Counted from the first letter of the stretch, positions 9,252 to 18,413 are shown. The stretch is DNA of 64,000 nt from Chryseobacterium aahli (GCF_022699665.1 NZ_JALDNB010000002.1:682001-746000); one strand, 5' to 3'. A program made the numbers and translations. The notes: generated by a model not told the origin, from the letters alone.

Positions 9252-10610
9252 TTATATCGTCATCGAGAATATTCGGGTTTCAGGTTTGTTTCTCATCATT
9301 CTGAGATCAAATACCATGGCAACGTTTCTCGTGAAAGCTCTACCCTTTTCTGTGATTTTTATTTGATTATCATGAATTTCAACCAACTCATCTCTTTCCA
9401 TTTCTTGCAGCATTTCGAAAGCATTTTCAAGCTCAGGAAAAGAGTTTTGAAGATCAAAAGAAGTTTCCAGCTGACACATTAAATTTAAAATATGTCTACG
9501 AATTGTTAAATCTTCATCACTTAAAATATGTCCTTTTACCACAGGAATCACTCCTTCTTCAACTATTTTTTGGTATTCCTCAACTGTTTTCACATTCTGT
9601 GCAAAAGCATACCAGGAATCTGAAATGGCAGACATACCCAAACCTACCATTAATTGGGTTTTGCTTGAAGTATATCCCATGAAATTTCGGTGTAGTTTTT
9701 TCTGAATTAAAGATTGGTACAGATCATCATGCTCTAAAGAAAAATGATCCATCCCCACTTCAATATATCCTAAATTTTCTAACAATCTTTTTCCGTCTTC
9801 ATACAAACGGCGTTTTTCTTCTCCACTTGGCAAATCGTTTTCGTCAAAACCACGCTGCCCCACACCTTTTACCCAAGGAACGTGTGCGTAAGAATAAAAT
9901 GCCAAACGATCCGGTTTCAATTCCATTGTTTTGCGGATGGTATGTTCCATCGCTTCCCAGCTTTGATGCGGAAGACCAAATACCAAATCATGACTGATCC
10001 CTGTATATCCAATTTCGCGGGCTATTTCGGTAACCTCTTTTACTTTTTCAAAAGGCTGAATTCTATTGATTGCTTTCTGCACTTTCAAATCATAATCCTG
10101 AACGCCAAAACTTGCTCTTCTGAAACCTAAATCATACAAAGTCTGCAAATGCTCTCTTGTCGTATTATTCGGATGTCCTTCAAAAGAAAACTCCTGATGC
10201 TCGGCAATTTCAACAGTTGAAAAAATCCCTTCCAATAAAGTTCTTAGATTTTCGGGAGAGAAAAATGTAGGAGTTCCACCACCTAAGTGAAGTTCTTTCA
10301 GTTTTGGTTTTTCATTAAACAATTGAAGATACAGTTGCCATTCTTTTAAAACACTTTCAAGATATGGAATTTCCACACTGTGTTGCTTCGTAATCCGTTT
10401 ATGACATGCACAAAACGTACACAAAGCTTCGCAGAAAGGCAAATGAATATAAATAGAAATTCCTTCTTCAGCATTGGTTTCATTAAAAGACCTGATGACC
10501 GTTTCTTTCCATTTTTCGGGTGAGAAAGTGCTTTCGTCCCAGTAAGGAACGGTAGGATAAGACGTGTAACGAGGTCCGGGAATATTATATTTATCGATTA
10601 AAGAGTTCAT
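9252..10610 (-). CDS. hemN: oxygen-independent coproporphyrinogen III oxidase
   Basis: A 452-aa radical-SAM enzyme. The cluster-binding C-x3-C-x2-C is in HLPFCEALCTFCACHKR (about residues 56-72), followed by the SAM-side motif ELHLGGGTPTFFSPENL and the HemN C-terminal domain (GYTSSKTQLMVGLGMSAIS). The N-terminal GPRYTSYPTVPYW is diagnostic of true HemN rather than the shorter HemW. It decarboxylates two propionates of coproporphyrinogen III to give protoporphyrinogen IX in haem synthesis, without oxygen. It is a single gene convergent with the sugar dehydrogenase; no other haem genes are near. Confidence 0.97.
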   Translation of the reverse strand: MNSLIDKYNIPGPRYTSYPTVPYWDESTFSPEKWKETVIRSFNETNAEEGISIYIHLPFCEALCTFCACHKRITKQHSVEIPYLESVLKEWQLYLQLFNEKPKLKELHLGGGTPTFFSPENLRTLLEGIFSTVEIAEHQEFSFEGHPNNTTREHLQTLYDLGFRRASFGVQDYDLKVQKAINRIQPFEKVKEVTEIAREIGYTGISHDLVFGLPHQSWEAMEHTIRKTMELKPDRLAFYSYAHVPWVKGVGQRGFDENDLPSGEEKRRLYEDGKRLLENLGYIEVGMDHFSLEHDDLYQSLIQKKLHRNFMGYTSSKTQLMVGLGMSAISDSWYAFAQNVKTVEEYQKIVEEGVIPVVKGHILSDEDLTIRRHILNLMCQLETSFDLQNSFPELENAFEMLQEMERDELVEIHDNQIKITEKGRAFTRNVAMVFDLRMMRNKPETRIFSMTI

Positions 10611-10706
10611 TCAGAAAATTTAAAATAAAATTAAATCCTTGAAGGATTTTCGTACTGCAAAAATAACCATTACAGATGACTTTTTGATTATGAATTATAT
10701 TAGGTC

Positions 10707-11603
10707 TTATTTTATAATCAGTCTAAATACTTCGTCGGCAAAGTTTTTCCCGAGATCAATATATCCTGCGCTGTCATAGTGCCAGGGATCATTTCCGTAA
10801 TTATATTTAGCTGTTGACCGAACAATAGCTGCATTTTTATCATCGTTTACGAATTTCTCCTGAGCGTATTGCACTAATTCTCCCATTGGCCACACTTTCC
10901 CTTTTTCATTCTTCCCTGAGTCTGAAATTTTCCCGATAATCACCGGAAGATCATCCGTAAGCATAGCAGCCCGCATCTGATTCATCAGAACTTTCAAATG
11001 TCCGTAATATCGGTTGGCAATGGCTTCATCGTGGCTTGCGTCACCTTCACCCTGCATCCACAGAATTCCGGATGGGATGATTTCATCTTTCTTGCCGTTT
11101 CCGTCAATATCATTTTCTATCAAAGCATTCTTTACAGTTTTAAGAAAGTTGTCATATTGATTAATTCCGTTTTTACCCTGAAAATCGGAATCCCAACATC
11201 CGAATCCGCCTCTAGCAACGCTGTCGATAGACGTGCCTTCTCTTGCATATTTAATTAAAGCGATTTTATCATTCGGAAAAAGTTCTTTGAGCCTTTTGGC
11301 AAAAGATAGCTCCGGACCGAATCTGTCTGAAAGCTGATTGGTTTTCCCATCCGTTTTAAATCCTGTTCCGTTTCCTGGCTTTAAAACGTCCCACTTCCCT
11401 ATTCCGCCATTCAGATTGCCATCCGGAACTGAATTTCCCTGAAATATATAAACATCTTTAAATGTTTTTAAATCATTCGGTAAATCTTTATTATATCCAA
11501 ATCCATTCATATTTGACTGCCCTGCAAGAATGAAAATCCTGATTTTCTGAGTGTAAAATAATGCGGGCAAGAACAGAAGGAGAAATATTTTCAGATTTTT
11601 CAT
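10707..11603 (-). CDS. secreted SASA-type carbohydrate acetylesterase
   Basis: A 298-aa secreted protein. I start at the ATG 11603; the upstream TTG lies inside the -7 box. The signal peptide is MKNLKIFLLLFLPALFYTQ. The motif IFILAGQSNMNGFGYN carries the GQSNM block of the sialate O-acetylesterase (SASA/DUF303, SGNH-like) family, with Ser as nucleophile; ILWMQGEGDA is the second block, and DPWHYDSAGYIDLG supplies the catalytic Asp/His. Relatives remove acetyl groups from sialic acid or plant xylan. The substrate here is unknown. It is a single gene with no polysaccharide-utilisation neighbours. Confidence 0.85.
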   Translation of the reverse strand: MKNLKIFLLLFLPALFYTQKIRIFILAGQSNMNGFGYNKDLPNDLKTFKDVYIFQGNSVPDGNLNGGIGKWDVLKPGNGTGFKTDGKTNQLSDRFGPELSFAKRLKELFPNDKIALIKYAREGTSIDSVARGGFGCWDSDFQGKNGINQYDNFLKTVKNALIENDIDGNGKKDEIIPSGILWMQGEGDASHDEAIANRYYGHLKVLMNQMRAAMLTDDLPVIIGKISDSGKNEKGKVWPMGELVQYAQEKFVNDDKNAAIVRSTAKYNYGNDPWHYDSAGYIDLGKNFADEVFRLIIK

Positions 11604-11618
11604 TGGGGAAATTTTATT

Positions 11619-11626
11619 CAAAGGTA
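11619..11626 (-). promoter_or_regulatory. -7 promoter box of the SASA esterase gene
   Basis: TACCTTTG on the minus strand, 15 bases before the ATG. It overlaps the alternative TTG codon, which argues against that codon as a start. Confidence 0.5.
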
Positions 11627-11704
11627 ATTTGAAAATATTGATTGTAAAAAAGAAAAGTTCTATGGGTGAGATTGGTTATTTCGAAAACAAGGTGCTGAAC
11701 GTGC

Positions 11705-11770
11705 CGCTCCTACGGAGCTCATTGTAATGTCTAGGATTATTTTCTACAAACATATCGCTCCTACGGAGCT
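11705..11770. repeat. paired identical 15-base palindromic repeats
   Basis: CGCTCCTACGGAGCT occurs at 11705-11719 and again at 11756-11770; each can fold as GCTCC/GGAGC. They are the main content of the 330-base gap 11604-11933 between the esterase and the first membrane paralogue; the rest shows nothing I recognise. Confidence 0.75.
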
Positions 11771-11933
11771 TCTCTAAGGCAATTGATAGGATTGACTTTT
11801 TATTTTAATTAAATCAAACAAGTTTTAAGAAATGACCTTGAGAGCAATAAGCTTTCTAAATTTTTAAATTAATACAACAGAGCGTAAGAATTATCAATAA
11901 ATTCTTTTATTTTGCACAAACCATTTGATATCC

Positions 11934-13115
11934 ATGCAAAATTTCAGATTGAAAGAATTTGTAGAACAGAACATTCAGAATTTTAATCCTAAAAACCCTC
12001 AGGATTTGATTAAAGCTGAAAAACTGTTAAAAGCCGAGAGCAAATTAAACCAAACTTTCAGCATTAATGAAATTGAAGCATTTTTAGATTTCATTAAAAA
12101 TCAGAAACAGAATTTTGATGAAATTCTGAAATTGCCCGTCATCAAATGTATTTACACAGACATTTATCCCCAAAATCTTTCCTTTAAGCCTGATTTAAGA
12201 AAAATTTCCAAAGATGAGCTGGAAGATTTTAGCGAGTTATTTACTTCAAACCTGAAAGCATTTCTTTCTGAGGCTGTACGGAAAAACCAATGGCAGAGTC
12301 TGATTTATTTTCAGCAATATTATGCTTCCTTTTTCAGTGTAGAATCTTTAGATTTTTATAAGAATTTACTGCACGATCGGAATCATTTAATCATTGAAGG
12401 TATACTGAAAAACAAAGATCTGGTCACTTTCAAAAAAAATTATCCATTTGCTACAGAACGTAAATTCTATTATCTGCAAGGTCTCATTGACGAATTTGAA
12501 TTTGATGACGATGTACTTTCCATTAACAATGTAGTTGCCGAAATGCAACGAACGAACATTAACAATAAAGTCATTCTCGGTGAAATTCTGACGGCCATTT
12601 ATGGTTTTAATTCTGAAAATGAGGTGACGAAAAATATCATCCGCAACAACCAAAGAGTTGCTCAGGAATGGAAAGATGAGAAAAGCGGGTTTCTCAATAT
12701 GATTGCTTATCATATTGCGGGTTTCTTTCTAAAGAATAAAAGCCCTGCATTAATTATATTTCTGTCAACAGTTATTATTTTAGGATATCTTTTCAGTTTC
12801 ATCTATGTTTTTAGTTTTGGTATCAAAGCATTGATGTTTTACCTGCTGACGAACGCAGTAGCCATCTATCTGGCTTTTAGAAATTTTAAATATTATTTCA
12901 GCCAAATCAACTTACATGACAAAGTGGATGCTTTAGGGAAAATATCGGCTACTATTCTGATTACGATGGTAATTTCTTTTCCTCTGATGGTTGTGGTGGG
13001 TATGGGTTCGCTTTACGTTTTCGACTCTGTAGCAGATCGTAAATTCCCTACACAAATCATTTTACCGGTAATCATCATCGGAGTGAAAATCTATATGTAC
13101 AGAAACAGAAAATAA
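11934..13115 (+). CDS. uncharacterised membrane protein, tandem paralogue A
   Basis: A 393-aa protein of unknown function. I start at the ATG 11934 rather than the TTG nine bases earlier. The N-terminal 250 residues look soluble and helical, with NPQDLIKAEKLLKAES near the start and SINNVVAEMQRTNINNKVILGEILTAIYGF about 195-225. The C-terminal third has about four membrane helices (starting ALIIFLSTVIILGYLFSFIY) and ends YMYRNRK. The next gene is a clear paralogue with the same domain order and exactly the same length. The pair is convergent with the Hsp70-like gene. No catalytic motif is visible. Confidence 0.75.
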   Translation: MQNFRLKEFVEQNIQNFNPKNPQDLIKAEKLLKAESKLNQTFSINEIEAFLDFIKNQKQNFDEILKLPVIKCIYTDIYPQNLSFKPDLRKISKDELEDFSELFTSNLKAFLSEAVRKNQWQSLIYFQQYYASFFSVESLDFYKNLLHDRNHLIIEGILKNKDLVTFKKNYPFATERKFYYLQGLIDEFEFDDDVLSINNVVAEMQRTNINNKVILGEILTAIYGFNSENEVTKNIIRNNQRVAQEWKDEKSGFLNMIAYHIAGFFLKNKSPALIIFLSTVIILGYLFSFIYVFSFGIKALMFYLLTNAVAIYLAFRNFKYYFSQINLHDKVDALGKISATILITMVISFPLMVVVGMGSLYVFDSVADRKFPTQIILPVIIIGVKIYMYRNRK

Positions 13116-13117
13116 TT

Positions 13118-14299
13118 ATGTCGCAGCTTCAATTATTGGATATCATTAAAGAAACATTGCCCCATTTTGATGCCGGCAACCCTTCTGATTTGATAAAAGC
13201 CGAAAAGATTTTAAAGATTCACCAGAAAACAAATCCTGATCTGCAGCTCAATGATATTAAGAATTTCATCGAATTTTATAAAGATAATGGTAACAAATAC
13301 GAATCGATTCTTCTGGATCGAAACCTTCAAAAGATTCTAAAAAATAAGGACTTCAAAATAAATTCTTCACAAAACAATATTTTCTCACAACCCCTTTCTC
13401 TGTGTGAAGATTTTGGAAATGATTATGAGGAAAACATTCAAAACTATATTCAACTGAACATTAAAAATAACAACTGGAATAATCTCAGAATTTTCTATAA
13501 AAACTATTTCCCGATTATCAGTTATGAAAATAAGGATTTGCTGATTGACAGCATTACAACAAAAAACAATCTGGTAAGAGGAACAATTCCGTACACTGAT
13601 CAGTATCATTTGCTTCTAAATCAATACAGACATTCGGTAGATCCTGATTTTTACGCTCTGCAATCGGATATTGATTCGGCTTATTTTAATGAGGAAATAC
13701 TGGATATCAATAATGATTTGGCGGAACATCAGCACACGACCCAGCACAATAAAGTATTTTTAGGTAAAATCTTTGTGGCGCTGGCAAGCTTTGATGCTTA
13801 TACCGAAGAACTGAGAGGATTATTAATAAAAAATTCAAGGATTGGAGCCAAATGGATAAATCCTACTTCAGAAATCATCACTGTAGAAAAGAAATCTACT
13901 CGAAAATACATCGAAAAAGAATACGGAAAATACGAAGAAATCACCTTGCTCGTAATTTATCTATCTCTCCTGATATTAATTTCTTTTTTTCTATACATAA
14001 AATTAGATGAATATTTTTGGACTTTCCCTGTCTTCGAAATTGCTTTCTTTTTACTTTTAAATAAAAGATTAAATGGTCATTATCAAGAAAATCCACCTTC
14101 AAATGGAAATCTTTCAACCCGCAGAAAGATTAAAAAATTGGTTGTGAAATTTTTTATACTTCAGATCTATTTAATAATTATCGCAATTTCTGTTGTAATT
14201 GGTTTAGGATTAATCGCTTTAATCTTTGCTTCTAGTGGTATAGGTGCTGTGGGAATCGTTTTTGCAATTTGGATTATTCGGAGGATTATGAAAAGATGA
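13118..14299 (+). CDS. uncharacterised membrane protein, tandem paralogue B
   Basis: A 393-aa paralogue of the preceding gene, starting 2 bases after its stop, so the two are co-transcribed and probably translationally coupled. Shared features are NPSDLIKAEKILKIHQK near the N-terminus and DINNDLAEHQHTTQHNKVFL followed by GKIFVALASFD. About four C-terminal membrane helices follow residue 280 (LLVIYLSLLILISFFLYIKL and later IIIAISVVIGLGLIALIFAS). The soluble parts are more alike than the membrane parts. It ends before a terminator shared with the convergent Hsp70-like gene. The function is unknown. Confidence 0.75.
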   Translation: MSQLQLLDIIKETLPHFDAGNPSDLIKAEKILKIHQKTNPDLQLNDIKNFIEFYKDNGNKYESILLDRNLQKILKNKDFKINSSQNNIFSQPLSLCEDFGNDYEENIQNYIQLNIKNNNWNNLRIFYKNYFPIISYENKDLLIDSITTKNNLVRGTIPYTDQYHLLLNQYRHSVDPDFYALQSDIDSAYFNEEILDINNDLAEHQHTTQHNKVFLGKIFVALASFDAYTEELRGLLIKNSRIGAKWINPTSEIITVEKKSTRKYIEKEYGKYEEITLLVIYLSLLILISFFLYIKLDEYFWTFPVFEIAFFLLLNKRLNGHYQENPPSNGNLSTRRKIKKLVVKFFILQIYLIIIAISVVIGLGLIALIFASSGIGAVGIVFAIWIIRRIMKR

Positions 14300-14334
14300 A
14301 AGTAAATTTAATCTAAAAATTTTTACTAAAAAGC

Positions 14335-14365
14335 AAAAGCCATCCGAACAATCAGATGGCTTTTT
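14335..14365. terminator. bidirectional terminator between membrane paralogue B and the Hsp70-like gene
   Basis: AAAAGCCATC (14335-14344) pairs with GATGGCTTTT (14355-14364), with a T run on either strand. Confidence 0.8.
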
Positions 14366-14368
14366 CAA

Positions 14369-16882
14369 TTATTTCAATCCCAGATTTCCGTCGGTGTCTT
14401 CAAACGGATTTTTTGGTTTTACTTTCAGCAAATCGTATAGTCCTTGGATGACATATTTTACTTCTTTAAAATTATTGTTTTCCATGGCTTTGTCACCGGA
14501 ATCAAAAAGCTTAATGGCTTTCTTCTGATCTTTATACTCGTCTATATCACGGTATTTATAGTAATAATACAACGATGCATACGATTCATCTTTTTGATAG
14601 TAAATTTCCGAATGCAACTTATCTAATTCTTTCGTTTTTCTTTTGATGAGTGACTTCTCGTTAGATTCCAGAAATATCTTTTCGTCTTTAATTATTTTTT
14701 GAAACTGTTCTTTCTGCCTTTGAGTCGCTTCTTCAAGCTGACTTTCCAAATCGGTTTTTGATGTTTTATACTCCTCTATTTCGTAAATGACATCACGAAA
14801 ACGGACAATCTTATCGTATTCCTGCAAAGCGCGTCTTTTTCTCTCATCAAGCTGAAAAATCCTTTCGGTCTGTTCATCTTCCTGCACTTCAATCAGGTCA
14901 AATTTAATTCTGAAAAGCTCGTCTTTAATGTTTTTAAATTTCACCAAAACAGCAATATCTTCAGGATCTGCTTCATCTACATTTTGAACATAACTTAGCT
15001 CAGTTTCTATTTCATCAATTACTTTGTCGATGTCTTCCTGAAATTTATCTTTATTAATATGTTTTGTATGAGGATTGAACACTTCATTTTTCTCAAAATC
15101 TACCGAACTAATATACACCGAAACCGATAGATCGCGGGACTCGCTCATGCTGAATTTCAGCTCGATATCCATTCCTTTCAATAGATTAATCGGTAAATCT
15201 TTTGAATTGATTTCGATATACCCAATGCTCATATTGCTCGCAGGAAGCGTGGCATTTTTACCTTCCAGAATATTGATAATCAGTTTATCATCGGCTTCTT
15301 TATTGAAGTTTTTTGAGGTCGTTTTATAAATCGTCTTTTTGAGAGGAAGAATATCATTTTTCTTAAAAATCCTTTCCAGATAAGTGCTTCCAAAATTATC
15401 ATCCACTTCCAGACAAATGTCATTCGGCAACGGCTGTCCGGAAATATTATAAATTCCGTGATTAATCGAAATATCATTCTGCTCAAAAACCACATTTTGA
15501 TTTTGATCTGATACCGTCAGACTAAACTGGTTGATCTGCTTCGGAAGAATCTTTACAAACTCGGAAAACTTATTTTTAAAGCTCATCAAACCCGTATCAA
15601 AACCTCCGTCTTTTCGGGTAATTCTGTAATATCCATCAAAGTCTTCTTTAACGCTTCCCACCAGAAGCTCTTCATCATCCTGCGTATTGACTTCGTAGAT
15701 CAATTTCAAATCGATCTTATTAGAATTTTGAATTTCTTTCTGGTCTGAACTTAAATGAGTTTCAGTTTTAATTATTTGAATATCTTCTTCTTTAGTTCCT
15801 GCAAAATAGGCTGCGCCCACCATCACTGCTGTCGACGGATCGATTGAATAATCAACTGTAATTCCGAAAACCTCTTTCAGATGCTCTCTGATGTACGGAA
15901 TGTATGTCGTTCCGCCCACCAAAATAATTCGTTCAATATCACTCGCCGATTTTTGATTTTCTTCTAAAAGTTTCTTGATGAGGGTAATGGTTTCATCAAC
16001 TTTTGGAGCAATGACTCTGTTGAAATCGTTTCTTGAAATTTCAAAATCGATATAATGATCCCCGTCATTCAATTCAAGTTCGGTGTTGATGGTATCTTTT
16101 ACCGATAATTCTTTTTTGATTTCTTCGGCTTTGTAAAGCAGTTCGTAGTATAGTTTTGCGTAAAAACTATTCTCTTTAGACATCAGTTTTTTGAAAAGTG
16201 ATTCTTCATTTAAAACCGATTCAATTTTTGGAACAAACAAATACTCAATCACCGTGTGATCAATGTCAACGCCACCCAAAAAATTGTTTCCTTCGTGGTC
16301 TGTAATTTTCAGTTCACGTTCATTGATTTTCACCAAAGCAACATCGAAAGTTCCGCCGCCGAAATCGTACACCAACCAGTTTTTTTCTTCAGACTGATCT
16401 TGAGTCTGAAAATTAGCATATGCCAGACACGCTGCAATAGGTTCCTGCAAAAGAACAACCTGCTGAAAACCTGCTAAAAGACCTGCTTTCTTCGTCGCAT
16501 TCGACTGTACGGTATCAAAAGACGCTGGAATTGTAATGACAATAGATTGAGGTTTTTCGTCCTGAATGAAACTCTGCAGTTCTTTTAAAATCATCGCTGA
16601 AAGTTCTACCGGGGTTTTTTGTTCCTCGGTATCGGCAACATCATACAAATATTCTGTACCCATCTTTCTTTTAAAAGAAGAAAAAACATCCAGATGCGCT
16701 GATTTCAAAAGTTCTCTGGCCTTATCACCAATGAGAATTCTACCTTTTTTGTAGGCAACAATTGAAGGCAATGTATCACTGAAACCTACCGGATTTTTAT
16801 AAATCTGAACTTTTCCGTCTGCAAACTTTGAAATCCCCGAATTGGTGGTTCCTAGGTCTATCCCAAAATTTATATTTCCCAT
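14369..16882 (-). CDS. divergent Hsp70-family chaperone with inserted and C-terminal extra domains
   Basis: 837 aa from the ATG at 16882; the longer frame begins at a TTG inside the preceding gene. The ATPase domain covers about 4-370: IDLGTTNSG (phosphate 1), ITIPASFD, LLQEPIAACLAY, VYDFGGGTFDVALV (phosphate 2, 171-184) and ILVGGTTYIPYIREHL (adenosine). A stretch of about 95 residues (385-480), beta-rich in appearance, sits between it and an SBD-beta-like region (480-598, GKNATLPASNMSIGYIEI). After 605 come long charged helices (coiled-coil-like, to about 770) and a short TPR-like end. It is not the housekeeping DnaK, which is about 635 aa. The start lies 1 base after the GrpE-like stop, so translation is coupled. 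The client is unknown. Confidence 0.85.
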   Translation of the reverse strand: MGNINFGIDLGTTNSGISKFADGKVQIYKNPVGFSDTLPSIVAYKKGRILIGDKARELLKSAHLDVFSSFKRKMGTEYLYDVADTEEQKTPVELSAMILKELQSFIQDEKPQSIVITIPASFDTVQSNATKKAGLLAGFQQVVLLQEPIAACLAYANFQTQDQSEEKNWLVYDFGGGTFDVALVKINERELKITDHEGNNFLGGVDIDHTVIEYLFVPKIESVLNEESLFKKLMSKENSFYAKLYYELLYKAEEIKKELSVKDTINTELELNDGDHYIDFEISRNDFNRVIAPKVDETITLIKKLLEENQKSASDIERIILVGGTTYIPYIREHLKEVFGITVDYSIDPSTAVMVGAAYFAGTKEEDIQIIKTETHLSSDQKEIQNSNKIDLKLIYEVNTQDDEELLVGSVKEDFDGYYRITRKDGGFDTGLMSFKNKFSEFVKILPKQINQFSLTVSDQNQNVVFEQNDISINHGIYNISGQPLPNDICLEVDDNFGSTYLERIFKKNDILPLKKTIYKTTSKNFNKEADDKLIINILEGKNATLPASNMSIGYIEINSKDLPINLLKGMDIELKFSMSESRDLSVSVYISSVDFEKNEVFNPHTKHINKDKFQEDIDKVIDEIETELSYVQNVDEADPEDIAVLVKFKNIKDELFRIKFDLIEVQEDEQTERIFQLDERKRRALQEYDKIVRFRDVIYEIEEYKTSKTDLESQLEEATQRQKEQFQKIIKDEKIFLESNEKSLIKRKTKELDKLHSEIYYQKDESYASLYYYYKYRDIDEYKDQKKAIKLFDSGDKAMENNNFKEVKYVIQGLYDLLKVKPKNPFEDTDGNLGLK

Positions 16883-16883
16883 A

Positions 16884-17174
16884 TTATTCTGCAATTACAA
16901 TTCCCTTCTGCAACAATATATTTCCTGAACCGTCATTCTGAAAAATGGCAGGTTTCAACACTTTGGTAATGATTGGTTTTGAAGAATTCCCGACTAAATT
17001 TGCTTCTAAAGAAGTATCTCGTGAATCGTATAGCTTGCCGATAGGATTGTTGACAGAATAGCCCAATTCTTCGAGCTCATGGTGTATTCTCTCGAAATTC
17101 CTTTCAAAGATTGAAATATCCTGATCTTTTGATTTTTTTTCTATTTCAAAGATTTGATTAATGATATTCAGCAT
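16884..17174 (-). CDS. small GrpE-like protein, putative nucleotide-exchange factor for the adjacent Hsp70
   Basis: A 96-aa protein. Residues about 1-38 form a charged helix (IFERNFERIHHELEELGY), and 43-96 look like the GrpE beta domain: NPIGKLYDSRDTSLEANLVG, then ITKVLKPAIF and GNILLQKGIVIAE, which parallel the V-P-I-G-x-x-F-D...H-E-A, V-x-x-V-L-x-x-G and L-R-P-A-x-V-x-V parts of GrpE. The long N-terminal dimer helix of normal GrpE (about 190 aa) is mostly missing. Known GrpE releases ADP from Hsp70. The gene is directly upstream of and coupled to an Hsp70-like gene, which supports the assignment; without the context it would be weak. Confidence 0.65.
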   Translation of the reverse strand: MLNIINQIFEIEKKSKDQDISIFERNFERIHHELEELGYSVNNPIGKLYDSRDTSLEANLVGNSSKPIITKVLKPAIFQNDGSGNILLQKGIVIAE

Positions 17175-17264
17175 GAATTATTTGATGTTTTTAAAAGCAC
17201 AATTTAATTATTTTTTGTTGAAAATAATAGTGAATAATCATTTTGCATAATACAATTTAATTTT

Positions 17265-17356
17265 AACGCAAAGAACGCAAAGATTTTCTTTTAATATTGT
17301 TCTGCATATTTTTCGTTCACAAAGGCGCTCTGCTAAGCTAAGATAACAGAGCTTTT
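17265..17356. repeat. flavobacterial GCAAAG-type intergenic repeat
   Basis: ACGCAAAG occurs twice (17265, 17275), followed by TTCACAAAGGCGC and GCTAAGCTAAGATAACAGAGC, a string seen widely between genes in this group. It lies in the 210-base gap upstream of the GrpE-like gene. Confidence 0.5.
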
Positions 17357-17384
17357 ATTTGAATTGTTATTAATTTTAAACAAA

Positions 17385-18398
17385 TCAATTGAATTTCATT
17401 TTTACGATTCGGTCTTTACCCGCAAAAACTACAGTATTTTTATCAATCCATTGACAAACGAAAAGTCCTTTTTCATCAGAAATTTTCTTCCATGTTTTTC
17501 CGAAATCCGAAGAATAGCTGATGTGCTGATCGCCGACTGCAATAATGTCTTTTCCTTTTGACTCCGGTTTTATCTTTACGCAGGTCATGTATCCTGCATT
17601 TTGCCCTGATGCCTGAATCTGCCAGCTTTCGCCACCATTATTTGTGGTTGCAATGTTGTTGATATTGGCGTCTTGTTTAGTATAATCACCGCCGACTGCG
17701 ATCCCGAATTTGTCATCTAAAAAATCAATTGAATAAATTCCCTGTGATGAAATTCCTTGAACAAAAGGAGTATTGAAAGCTTCCAATTTGTCATTTTTAA
17801 GATTTAATCTCAAAATTCTTGAAGAATTTCCTCCAGTTCCAATCCAAAGATAATTTTGTCCTACGGAAATATTGCTATTACTTGCTGCAAACGCTGCCTC
17901 ACCAACATTCAATTTTAAATGTGAATAGTTTTTAATCTCGAATTTTTCTTTATTTAAATTGAATTGCAATAGTTTTAGCTTTAAATCTGTTGAAGGATCT
18001 GAAAAAGCATAAAATTTATTTTTATTAAAATATAGAGCATCATAAAAAGCAGTTTTCACAGTATCAGTGAATACAATTTTATGCGTGAGATCTTTCTTAT
18101 CAATTTTAAAAAAGTAAGCCGGGCTTTCAATATTTATTGCATAAAACGATTTTTTATCCTGCGCCAAAGTTCTGAACTGCAATTTCTTCTCAGATAATTT
18201 TATCTGCTTTTGCTTTTGAGGATTTTTCAAATCTACATATCCGAATTTTGAATCGGTTCCGCTGTACCAGACTTTGCCGTCCCAGATTTCTAGAGCTCTG
18301 ATGCTGATTTTATCATTTAATAAAGTTTCAAAACTTACATTTTGGGCGAAGAGAAAAGTTCCGAAGAATAGAAATAGTGTGGGGAATATTTTTTTCAT
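17385..18398 (-). CDS. exported BNR/Ycf48-like beta-propeller protein
   Basis: A 337-aa secreted protein from the ATG at 18398; the TTG upstream is inside the -7 box. The signal peptide is MKKIFPTLFLFFGTFLFAQ. The rest is a beta-propeller with Asp-box/BNR-type turns (TTNNGGESWQIQASG, YSSDFGKTWKKISD) and Trp-Gly/Trp-Tyr repeats (EIWDGKVWYSGTDSKFGYVD). Such proteins are often annotated as oxidoreductases or Ycf48-like in Chryseobacterium, but no redox motif is visible, so I leave the activity open. It is a single gene downstream of the amino-acid permease terminator. Confidence 0.75.
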   Translation of the reverse strand: MKKIFPTLFLFFGTFLFAQNVSFETLLNDKISIRALEIWDGKVWYSGTDSKFGYVDLKNPQKQKQIKLSEKKLQFRTLAQDKKSFYAINIESPAYFFKIDKKDLTHKIVFTDTVKTAFYDALYFNKNKFYAFSDPSTDLKLKLLQFNLNKEKFEIKNYSHLKLNVGEAAFAASNSNISVGQNYLWIGTGGNSSRILRLNLKNDKLEAFNTPFVQGISSQGIYSIDFLDDKFGIAVGGDYTKQDANINNIATTNNGGESWQIQASGQNAGYMTCVKIKPESKGKDIIAVGDQHISYSSDFGKTWKKISDEKGLFVCQWIDKNTVVFAGKDRIVKMKFN

Positions 18399-18404
18399 AA
18401 CAGT

Positions 18405-18412
18405 CAAATTTA
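18405..18412 (-). promoter_or_regulatory. -7 promoter box of the BNR-like gene
   Basis: TAAATTTG on the minus strand, with 6 bases between it and the ATG; it covers the alternative TTG start. Confidence 0.5.
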
Positions 18413-18413
18413 A

